Below the pieces are notes generated by a model, which saw only the letters and a list, made by a program, of their open reading frames with translations, made no database searches and had not been told where the DNA came from. A DNA stretch of 5,839 bases, taken from positions 1 to 5,839 of the forward strand of contig JBBDRX010000071.1 in the NCBI GenBank assembly GCA_040905245.1, given 5' to 3'. Each line of letters begins with the position of its first letter. Positions within the stretch are counted from its first letter, which is position 1. Source of the stretch: JBBDRX01 sp040905245 (lineage in GTDB: Bacteria; Bacteroidota; Rhodothermia; Balneolales; Balneolaceae). Positions 1 to 5,823 of this stretch are shown here, piece by piece. A program made the translations under genes and the position numbers.

Positions 1-333
1 ATCGACCAGGAACTTCTGGACGTCGCAGGCATTCTCCCTTATGAGAAGGTCCAGGTGGTGAATATTACGAACGGATCCCGTCTGGAGACCTACACGATTG
101 CCGGCGAGAAAGGGAGTCGTGTGTGTTGTATGAATGGTGCGGCTGCACGGCTGGCACAGGTTGGAGATCGAATCATCGTAATTGCTTATGCCGAAATGAC
201 TCCGGAGGAGGCCTCTGCCCATCAGCCCAAGGTGGTAATTGTCGATGAACAGAACGAACCCAGGCTACACCTGAACGAAGGAGTGCCCGAACAGAAATTC
301 GATTTGGCGACTGGTTATCCCGACCCTTCCTGA
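1..333 (+). CDS. panD: Aspartate 1-decarboxylase PanD, 5'-truncated by window edge
   Basis: Pyruvoyl-dependent enzyme that decarboxylates L-aspartate to beta-alanine, the precursor of pantothenate and coenzyme A; cytosolic tetramer in known members. The frame is open from base 1 and gives 110 residues to a TGA stop. The first visible residues (IDQELLDVAGIL) align with E. coli PanD from residue 28, so about 27 codons are missing. They include the Gly24-Ser25 self-cleavage site that creates the pyruvoyl group, so activity cannot be judged here. Visible active-site equivalents are Arg27 (E. coli Arg54), Tyr31 (Tyr58) and Asn45 (Asn72) within the NGAAA motif. The full protein would be about 137 residues, slightly longer than E. 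coli's 126, because of an extended C-terminal tail. That tail is encoded partly by the 19 nt that overlap the convergent peptidase gene. The GTG codons near 55 are internal, not the start. Confidence 0.96.
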   Translation: MDQELLDVAGILPYEKVQVVNITNGSRLETYTIAGEKGSRVCCMNGAAARLAQVGDRIIVIAYAEMTPEEASAHQPKVVIVDEQNEPRLHLNEGVPEQKFDLATGYPDPS

Positions 334-1709
334 CCGGTCGCATGCTGCAGTACCTGTTCCAGAAATGCAGCGGAGGTTTTGATTCCCCGGTAAAAATCCT
401 TCATGGAGAAGCTTTCATTTGGTGAGTGAAGCGCGTCTTTTGACAGTCCGAAGCCCATCAGGATGGAAGGTGCACCAAGCAACCGCTGGAAATCGGCAAC
501 AATAGGAATAGATCCCCCCTCTCGTGAAAAGAGGGCTTCGCGGTTATAGACTGATTGAAAAGCGTCTGCAGCCGCCCGCATTCCGTAAAAATCCCGGTCG
601 ATTAGAACGGGGTGCCCACCGTGATGTTCTGTAACCCGGACACGAACCGTATCCGGTGCAATTTTGTGAATATAGTCGGTGAACAGCGCGGCAATTTTTT
701 TGGGTTCCTGGTCGGGAACAATTCTCATACTGATCTTTGCTCCCGCCCTGGCCGGCAGTACGGTTTTTGCACCTTTCCTCTGATAACCGCTCCAGAGGCC
801 GTTTACATCCAGCGTCGGACGGGCAGTGGCCCGTTCAATGGTTGAGTATCCTTTTTCGCCATGAAGCTTTGGGACGCCAAGCTCTTTCCGATAGGCTTCG
901 GCATCGAAAGGAAGATTCCGGAAAGCCTCCCGCTCGGAAGGTTCCAGCGGAAGGACATCGTCATAGAATCCGGGAATCCGGACGATGCCATCCTCGTCCA
1001 GCAGTTTGGCGATCATGGAAACGAGTGCATTGGCCGGGTTCTGAACCGCACCTCCAAAGACACCGGAGTGAAGGTCCTGCTTGGGCCCGAACACCTCGAC
1101 CTCCATATAAGCCAGCCCCTTCAGGCCGTAGGTAATGGAGGGCTGATCTTCAGCGAACATGGCCGTGTCGGAAATCAACACCATATCGCAGGCCAGCTTC
1201 TCCCGGTGGTCCCGGATAAACGGGATCAGGTTCGGGGAGCCGACCTCTTCCTCCCCTTCGAACAGAAACTTTACATTGACCGGGAGATCCACACCGGTTC
1301 GCATATAGGCTTCGATCGCTTTCAAATGTGTGTAGGACTGTCCTTTGTCGTCACTGGCCCCTCTGGCATAGACTCGTTCGTCCCGTATAACAGGTTCAAA
1401 AGGGTGTGTTTCCCACTCTTCCAGCGGATCCGGGGGCTGAACATCGTAATGGCCATAGATAAGTACCACAGGACGGTCGTCGTATGGGCAGAGTTCCCCG
1501 TAGAGAATGGGATGGCCGTCGGTTTCGAACAGTTCGGTCCGGTTCAGCCCGATGCTTTCCATTTGACCTTTCAGAAATTGCGCCGCACGTATCAGATCGT
1601 CCTTATAGTCGGGATCTGCACTGATGCTCGGTATCCGGAGCAGGTCGAAAAGCTGATCCCTGAAGACGTCAAGATGGTTGTCAATATAGTCCTGTACGCG
1701 ATTGGCCAT
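315..1709 (-). CDS. M20-family metallopeptidase (dipeptidase/carnosinase-like)
   Basis: Predicted cytosolic dizinc exopeptidase of 464 residues, the usual length of the M20 CNDP/CPG2-like dipeptidases. Catalytic-domain motifs are complete: His87 and Asp89 in GHYDVQP, bridging Asp120 in RGASDDKG, catalytic Glu154 and metal ligand Glu155 in FEGEEEVGS, Asp181 in ISDTAMF, and His428 in ALHSPNE. The inserted dimerisation/lid domain (roughly 195-365) carries His214 in DLHSGVFGG, which in carnosinase-type enzymes reaches the active site of the partner subunit. There is no signal peptide. The start at 1709 fits the family N-terminus (helix leading to LLRIPSIS) and no other start is supported; no clear Shine-Dalgarno site precedes it. 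It lies 62 nt downstream of batE, probably as the last gene of the same transcript, and overlaps panD by 19 nt tail to tail. The family assignment is firm. Substrate is not determined: small peptides are likely, but amino-acylase or carboxypeptidase activity is possible. Confidence 0.94.
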   Translation of the reverse strand: MANRVQDYIDNHLDVFRDQLFDLLRIPSISADPDYKDDLIRAAQFLKGQMESIGLNRTELFETDGHPILYGELCPYDDRPVVLIYGHYDVQPPDPLEEWETHPFEPVIRDERVYARGASDDKGQSYTHLKAIEAYMRTGVDLPVNVKFLFEGEEEVGSPNLIPFIRDHREKLACDMVLISDTAMFAEDQPSITYGLKGLAYMEVEVFGPKQDLHSGVFGGAVQNPANALVSMIAKLLDEDGIVRIPGFYDDVLPLEPSEREAFRNLPFDAEAYRKELGVPKLHGEKGYSTIERATARPTLDVNGLWSGYQRKGAKTVLPARAGAKISMRIVPDQEPKKIAALFTDYIHKIAPDTVRVRVTEHHGGHPVLIDRDFYGMRAAADAFQSVYNREALFSREGGSIPIVADFQRLLGAPSILMGFGLSKDALHSPNESFSMKDFYRGIKTSAAFLEQVLQHATGQEGSG

Positions 1710-1746
1710 AATAGATGGAGTTGGTTTACGAAGTTCTAAGTCGTCT

Positions 1747-1775
1747 CTGGCCCTGAGGGATGGATCAGGGATCAG
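1747..1775 (-). repeat. Imperfect inverted repeat at the batE stop codon
   Basis: CCCTGA (1751-1756) pairs with TCAGGG (1765-1770) across an 8-nt loop. CTGG (1747-1750) can extend the stem against TCAG (1772-1775), with one G-U pair and one bulged base, giving about 10 pairs. The repeat covers the batE stop and is the only hairpin-like structure seen in the 62-nt gap before the peptidase gene. No T-run follows on either strand, so it is not a standard intrinsic terminator. It could be an RNA-processing or 3'-protecting hairpin, or chance. Confidence 0.35.
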
Positions 1776-2530
1776 TCGTAGCGTATGAGGTCCTGTTTAA
1801 TCCAGCCGGTCATCCCGTTTTGAAGCCGTACACGGGCCCAGGATTCGGCGGTTTCGCTTTCATGCAGGTCCACTCTCAGCGTATAGCCTTCGTAAACGGT
1901 TGTTACCGCTGTCGATTCCCGATCCGGTTCGTGATAGAGTGTTGTTTCGGGATGAACCATAACGCCGGTTTTGTATCGATTGTCAAGATATTGAACACGG
2001 GTGGCGGATAGAAGAGCCAATATCGCAATCAGTGCTGTTATGGCAGAGCTTCGGCGTAACCACCGGGACGGTTCCGGTTTGAACCAGGCGGTAATCAGAA
2101 GGCCGGCCGCCAGATTCAGAAGCAACAAGCCAAACAGTGCCAGCAGCGCTCCTCCGTATCGATTGCCGAGATGAATGAAAAATCGTTCCCAGGGAAGAGG
2201 TGGGAGGATGGCCGAGCGACGCTCAAACTGGTTGTTGAGATAGTTCAGTGCCTGTAGTGCCTCTTCCTGTGCATCTTTAAAGTCTGTTGCATGTAAAAAA
2301 TAGTATTTGGCCAATCCCAGTGAGTCCCGGGAAACCGAGGCAATTCCCATATTGTAGAAGAGCATGCCGGATTGGTATCCCTCCTCTTCAATAGAGCGGT
2401 AGAGCTCCATGGCCGCATCTGTCTGATGCTCCTCAAGTAGTTGATTGGCCTCTTCGAACCGGTCCTGTTGTGCTTCCAGCCGGCCCGGCAGAAGCAGGAG
2501 TATCAAAGCGATGAAGAGTCCCGGTTTCAT
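1772..2530 (-). CDS. batE: BatE-like protein: signal peptide, TPR, two TM helices, SH3 domain
   Basis: Protein of 252 residues with the architecture of BatE, last member of the Bacteroidota aerotolerance (Bat) set. Residues 1-20 form a signal peptide (hydrophobic LFIALILLLL, cleavage after LEA). TPR-like helices occupy about 23-100 (EANQLLEEHQTDAAMELYRSI, then FYNMGIASV). Two membrane helices follow, about 126-150 and 161-177, joined by a short basic loop with RWLRR. Residues about 187-250 form a bacterial SH3-type domain ending in GMTGWIKQDLIRYD. The basic loop should be cytoplasmic, which places both the TPR and SH3 parts in the periplasm, where the SH3 could bind peptidoglycan or a partner protein (inference). 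The ATG overlaps the batD stop as ATGA and has a strong Shine-Dalgarno-like site 4 nt upstream, suggesting coupled translation. Without its neighbours it would be called a generic TPR/SH3 protein; context makes BatE the best name. Biochemical function is unknown. Confidence 0.87.
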   Translation of the reverse strand: MKPGLFIALILLLLPGRLEAQQDRFEEANQLLEEHQTDAAMELYRSIEEEGYQSGMLFYNMGIASVSRDSLGLAKYYFLHATDFKDAQEEALQALNYLNNQFERRSAILPPLPWERFFIHLGNRYGGALLALFGLLLLNLAAGLLITAWFKPEPSRWLRRSSAITALIAILALLSATRVQYLDNRYKTGVMVHPETTLYHEPDRESTAVTTVYEGYTLRVDLHESETAESWARVRLQNGMTGWIKQDLIRYD

Positions 2531-4287
2531 AAAGCCTCCCTGAGTTTCTGAAGCAGAGTCCGGGCCTCTTCAATATCTTTTTCGATGTTCTTCCTGTTGC
2601 TCAGGGGGGCGTAACTGATGCTGGCACATCTGTCAAGCATTCGTTCAAGCTGCTTCGAAAGGTCCGGGAGGGAGGTTCTGGTTTGTACAGCTTCGGATAA
2701 GTCCCGGTCGGAGAGCCCGGCTGACGGCAGGCCCAGCCGGTCGGTGATATAGCCGCTGATCGCTTTGTGCAGGTAGTGATAGGCCTGCTTTGGGGTTTCT
2801 CCATCCGCTTCCTTCTCTGCCTGTATCAGGTTCGATTCGACCTGGTCCCAGGCATAGTATGCTCTTGCATACTGAAGGTCGTTCCGGAGCCGATTCTGTT
2901 TCTGTTTTCGGGTCCAGCCGGCCACGAGAGCGGCGGCTGGAATGAGCAGACCGGCCCAGAGCCACCATCGGCCGAAAAGTCCGGGACTGTTGTCTGCCTG
3001 TTTCCAGAGAGCGAGTCCCTTCAGAACCTGCAGATCCGCTTCTGACTGAAATTCAGCAAATGTGGAATTCGGATTTTGAAGAATTTCGAGAGTCAGTTCG
3101 GGAAGCCGGTGGTAGTGGTAGCCGGAACGCTCCGGATCGTAAACCGGAATGACTATCTCCGGAATTGTAAAGGATCCGGCAACCCTCGGTACAAACCGTT
3201 CTGTAAATGTACGTGTCCCGCGAATGGAAGAGCCGCGACGACTCAGGTCGGTCTCTTCCTCTGGTGAATAGCGTTCAAAACTGTCCGGTAACGGATAGGT
3301 CGGTCGGCTCAGAAGTGGCAGGTTGCCTCGGCCGGTGATGGTGGTTCTCAGCTCGACGGGTTCGCCGACGTAGGCCTGCCGTACTGAAGGTTGTCTCTGA
3401 ATGTCGAACGTTCCGACGGCACCGATTGTCTCTCCTTCTTCGGGTTCGTCCAGCCGTCGGACAGAAAGTGTGAGTTCGTCCGTCTCCAGGGTTACCCGGC
3501 GCTGGTTGCTTCCAAGGCCTCCGAAAACACTCCCGAATGGATCATTGCGTCTCGGGCGGGTACGGATCCCCAAATGCAGATCGTACGGGCTTAGCACAAG
3601 TTCTCCGGGCCGTGACGGGAACAGCGCGTACCGGAGGAGGGTGGCGCGCCGGTAGCGAACTCCGCCCAGAACGACGGTCTCTGTAGAAGGTTGTTCAATG
3701 TTCTCCAGTTGTTCCATCCAGAACCCGTCAGTCCGCCAGCCGCCGGCCGGCTGATAGGAGGTCACTTCTACCCCCTCCCGAAAGTAGATGTCCAGGCTGG
3801 CGATGATCTGCTCACCCACCATGGGCTCTTCGTTGTCCAGGTTGATTTCTGCAAAAATATCCGGCCTTCGCTCGGACCCTTCGGACGAACCGGTGTTTTG
3901 GTAAATCTCGATGGAGAGAGGCTCGGTTCGGTATGTTTCGCCATCAATCTCAATAGAGACGGGGGGGATTTGGAACTGCCCTGCCTCCCGGGCAATCAAC
4001 CGGAAGGAGTAGCTATTAACTGTTGTGGTACGTCCGTTAATAATGGAGATTCGCTGTCCCCTGGATGGAGTCTGGCTGAGCAGCCGTGATCCTTCTACCT
4101 CCGGAGGATCCGGCATTTCAATAGTACGGATCCGGTCTCCCTTTACTTCGATCGTAAATGAGAACTGTTCTCCCACAAAAACGTTGTTCTCCGACAGGGA
4201 GGCCTGAAGATCGACATCCTGGGCGTTGCCGTATGCCGGCCAGAGCAGCAGGATCAGAAGTGTGAAAAGGCTACCAGTCCTTTCCAT
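2527..4287 (-). CDS. batD: BatD oxygen-tolerance family protein
   Basis: Membrane-anchored periplasmic protein of 586 residues, normal for BatD. Signal peptide 1-22 (LFTLLILLLWPAYGNA, then Q). A long extracytoplasmic beta-sandwich region, about 23-420, shows three repeats, each opening with a hydrophobic residue, VGE and a beta strand: VFVGEQFSFTIE (about 36), PMVGEQIIASLD (about 155) and AYVGEPVELRTT (about 305). One TM helix (about 441-458, WWLWAGLLIPAAALVAGW) is followed by basic RKQKQNR, so the last ~125 residues, largely helical, should be cytoplasmic. BatD proteins are thought to join BatA/B/C/E in an envelope complex; their molecular role is unresolved. I chose the ATG at 4287 over the upstream in-frame ATG at 4356 because it begins directly with the signal peptide and has GAGGGGG 6 nt upstream. 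This start overlaps the end of batC by 17 nt. The stop overlaps the batE start. Confidence 0.91.
   Translation of the reverse strand: MERTGSLFTLLILLLWPAYGNAQDVDLQASLSENNVFVGEQFSFTIEVKGDRIRTIEMPDPPEVEGSRLLSQTPSRGQRISIINGRTTTVNSYSFRLIAREAGQFQIPPVSIEIDGETYRTEPLSIEIYQNTGSSEGSERRPDIFAEINLDNEEPMVGEQIIASLDIYFREGVEVTSYQPAGGWRTDGFWMEQLENIEQPSTETVVLGGVRYRRATLLRYALFPSRPGELVLSPYDLHLGIRTRPRRNDPFGSVFGGLGSNQRRVTLETDELTLSVRRLDEPEEGETIGAVGTFDIQRQPSVRQAYVGEPVELRTTITGRGNLPLLSRPTYPLPDSFERYSPEEETDLSRRGSSIRGTRTFTERFVPRVAGSFTIPEIVIPVYDPERSGYHYHRLPELTLEILQNPNSTFAEFQSEADLQVLKGLALWKQADNSPGLFGRWWLWAGLLIPAAALVAGWTRKQKQNRLRNDLQYARAYYAWDQVESNLIQAEKEADGETPKQAYHYLHKAISGYITDRLGLPSAGLSDRDLSEAVQTRTSLPDLSKQLERMLDRCASISYAPLSNRKNIEKDIEEARTLLQKLREAL
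2535..2541 (-). promoter_or_regulatory. Shine-Dalgarno site of batE
   Basis: AGGGAGG on the minus strand, 4 nt before the batE ATG and inside the last batD codons (Arg-Glu-Ala). It is close to the anti-Shine-Dalgarno complement and supports the ATG at 2530. This is notable because members of Bacteroidota usually show little Shine-Dalgarno use. Confidence 0.6.
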
Positions 4288-4972
4288 CCCTGGCCCCCTC
4301 TTCAGATGTTTTGCGCCGGCCTTCCAGAAGCTCTTTTTCCCGCTGCTGGAGCGCATTCAGAATTTTTTCAGCCTCTTCTCTGCTCATCCGGGGTTGACTG
4401 TCGGAAGAGTTTCCGTCCTGGTCCTGTGGTTCGTTCTGAAAGTCGGGCTGCCCGTCGGACTGATCCTGGTCTCCTCCTTGCTGATTGTCTTCACGATCCG
4501 TTTCCGGATGGTCGGGGCGTTCCGGGTCCTGCTCCTCCTGTTCTCTCTCCTGCTTTTGCTTGAGGGCCAGTTCATAGTTGTGCTTCGCATCCTCGTCGTC
4601 AGGATTCAGTCGTAGTGACTCCCGGTAGGCCTCAATCGCCGGGTCATACTGTTCGTTTTCGCTCAGCAGGTTACCGATGTTGTAATCGGCCAGAGCTTTC
4701 TGCTTCGGATCGTCTGTAAGGGATTTGAACTGTTCATATGCCTGCACAGCCTCCTCCGTCCGGCCAGCGTGTGCCAGCGCATTTCCCAGGTTGAAGTGAA
4801 GCCGCACATTTTCGGGATCCGAGTCGATCGCCTGTTGATAGAGCCGGATCGCCTCTTCATAGTTTCCCTCTTCGTAGGCCTGGTTAGCCTTTCGGGCGTC
4901 ATTTGGAGCAAATGCGAGAAAGAAAACAAACAGAAGTATATACGTGGGTCGCATATGAAAGAATCTCTTCAT
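4271..4972 (-). CDS. batC: BatC-like exported TPR protein
   Basis: Protein of 233 residues. Signal peptide 1-22 (MKRFFHMRPTYILLFVFFLAFA), with no lipobox cysteine. Three TPR units follow at about 24-55 (NQAYEEGNYEEAIRLYQQAI), 56-88 (FNLGNALAHAGRTEEAVQAY) and 93-126 (YNIGNLLSENEQYDPAIEAY). Residues 129-195 are a Gln/Glu/Asp-rich low-complexity linker. The C-terminal helix 196-221 carries MSREEAEKILNALQQREKE, which resembles the conserved C-terminal signature of BatC proteins and separates this gene from generic TPR proteins. Predicted to be periplasmic and to act as a scaffold for BatD/BatE and VWA partners (inference). Its frame stays open upstream into yebC, so the start is set by the signal peptide. 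ATG 4972 gives a basic n-region; ATG 4954 would also give a signal peptide. Neither has a good Shine-Dalgarno site. It lies 43 nt downstream of yebC and overlaps batD by 17 nt. Confidence 0.87.
   Translation of the reverse strand: MKRFFHMRPTYILLFVFFLAFAPNDARKANQAYEEGNYEEAIRLYQQAIDSDPENVRLHFNLGNALAHAGRTEEAVQAYEQFKSLTDDPKQKALADYNIGNLLSENEQYDPAIEAYRESLRLNPDDEDAKHNYELALKQKQEREQEEQDPERPDHPETDREDNQQGGDQDQSDGQPDFQNEPQDQDGNSSDSQPRMSREEAEKILNALQQREKELLEGRRKTSEEGARDGKDW
4294..4300 (-). promoter_or_regulatory. Shine-Dalgarno site of batD
   Basis: GAGGGGG on the minus strand, 6 nt before the batD ATG at 4287, within batC codons for Glu-Gly. It decides the batD start in favour of 4287 over the upstream in-frame ATG at 4356, and fits translational coupling to batC. 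Confidence 0.55.
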
Positions 4973-5015
4973 GAACCGGTTAGATAAACGTATCGTGTGC
5001 TGGAAGATTGTACTC

Positions 5016-5774
5016 CTACTCTGCTTCGGCAGCAGCAAGCGTCTCCTCATCCAACTGCATGTTGGTATAGATATTGGAAACGTCATCATTTTCGTCAAAC
5101 AGTTCCATCATGCGGAAGTTGGACCGGGCCGTATCCGGATCTACCTTCACTTCGGTCATGGGAATCCGGCTCAGCTCTGCCGATTCGATGGAGAGGTCGT
5201 TCGCTTCCAGAACTTGCCGAACGTCAAAAAGATCTTCCCGGGCTGTAGTGACGATAAAAAATTCATCTTCCTCTTCAACATCCTCTGCACCGGCATCAAT
5301 AGCCGTCAGCATAAATTCTTCGCCCTCTATATCTTCGGAAGCCACCTGAATGAGGCCCTTCTGTTCGAATAGATAGGCCACAGATCCATCTGTTCCAAGG
5401 TTCCCGCCGAACTTGCTGAAGATGTGCCGGATCTCCCCGACTGTCCGATTATAGTTGTTGGTCGTCACTTCGATAAAATAGGCGATTCCTCCCGGCCCGT
5501 ACCCTTCATACGTGGCCTCTTCATACTGTCCCGAGCCGTCATCCAGTTCTCCGGTTCCCTTCTTGATAGCTCGCTCGATATTGTCCTTGGGCAGGTTGAC
5601 CCCTTTCGCATTGTCGATGGCCAGGGCCAGCCGGGGATTTGCATCCGGGTCTCCACCCCCTTCCCGGGCGGCAACCGTGATCTCCCGAATATGCTTTGTG
5701 AACACCTTGGCACGTTTCGCGTCCTCTTTTGCTTTCTTGTGGCGAATGTTCGCCCATTTGGAATGTCCTGCCAT
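5016..5774 (-). CDS. yebC: YebC/TACO1-family protein
   Basis: Protein of 252 residues, full length for the family (about 240-250). The N-terminal signature MAGHSKWANIRHKKAKEDAK is nearly diagnostic. It begins the helical first domain, which continues through REGGGDPDANPRLALAIDNAK (about 38-57) and KDNIERAIKKG (63-73). The second domain carries YEGYGPGG (89-96), the NRTVGEIRHIFSKFGGNLG stretch (109-127) and SVAYLFE. The C-terminal end shows DDVSNIYTN (230-238), then a short acidic alanine-rich tail. The family was first described as DNA-binding transcriptional regulators (PmpR); mitochondrial TACO1 and, more recently, bacterial YebC proteins have been tied to translation, easing ribosome stalling at difficult sequences such as proline runs. 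Cytosolic. The start at 5774 is fixed by the conserved N-terminus; an AGGA about 10 nt upstream is only a weak ribosome site. It is the first gene visible in the minus-strand cluster, 43 nt ahead of batC. Confidence 0.97.
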   Translation of the reverse strand: MAGHSKWANIRHKKAKEDAKRAKVFTKHIREITVAAREGGGDPDANPRLALAIDNAKGVNLPKDNIERAIKKGTGELDDGSGQYEEATYEGYGPGGIAYFIEVTTNNYNRTVGEIRHIFSKFGGNLGTDGSVAYLFEQKGLIQVASEDIEGEEFMLTAIDAGAEDVEEEDEFFIVTTAREDLFDVRQVLEANDLSIESAELSRIPMTEVKVDPDTARSNFRMMELFDENDDVSNIYTNMQLDEETLAAAEAE

Positions 5775-5809
5775 ATTGGTACGGTCCTGTTCGGATTGAA
5801 GTCAATTAG

Positions 5810-5817
5810 CAAATATA
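5810..5817 (-). promoter_or_regulatory. Probable -7 element of the yebC-bat promoter
   Basis: Reading the minus strand, TATATTTG matches the Bacteroidota primary-sigma -7 consensus TAnnTTTG exactly. It ends 35 nt before the yebC ATG, which would give a leader of roughly 25-30 nt. The partner -33 element would fall at or beyond the right window edge and cannot be tested. The same bases also resemble a classical -10 box, so the call does not rest on one sigma type. It lies in the only non-coding stretch upstream of the cluster. Confidence 0.45.
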
Positions 5818-5823
5818 ACGGAA

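Noticed and set aside
332..350. Adjacent palindromes GACCGGTC, GCATGC and CTGCAG
   Set aside because: They are 6-8 nt long, lie in peptidase coding sequence just past the panD stop, and form no single longer stem or T-tailed hairpin, so neither a terminator nor an operator is supported.
861..1739. Long plus-strand open frame (292 codons) opposite the M20 gene
   Set aside because: Its codon triplets coincide exactly with those of the peptidase on the other strand, so it stays open simply because the peptidase avoids TTA, CTA and TCA codons. The translation shows no recognisable domain, while the minus strand has a complete M20 enzyme.
4288..4356. Upstream ATG at 4356 for batD
   Set aside because: It would put 23 polar, basic residues before the signal peptide and overlap batC by 86 nt; the ATG at 4287 has a Shine-Dalgarno site and starts directly at the signal peptide.
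4226..4615. Plus-strand open frame with a hydrophobic stretch opposite batC/batD
   Set aside because: It is antisense to the Gln/Glu/Asp-rich batC linker, whose codons give leucine- and valine-rich reverse complements. The membrane-like look is an artefact.
4974..4994. Palindrome AACCGGTT and promoter-like TACGTTTA before batC
   Set aside because: The -7-like word misses the final G and sits only 12 nt before the ATG, and the palindrome is short. An internal promoter or operator is not supported.
4973..5098. N-terminal extension of batC into yebC (ATG at 5098)
   Set aside because: The extra residues overlap the yebC C-terminal coding region and bury the signal peptide; the open frame is fortuitous.
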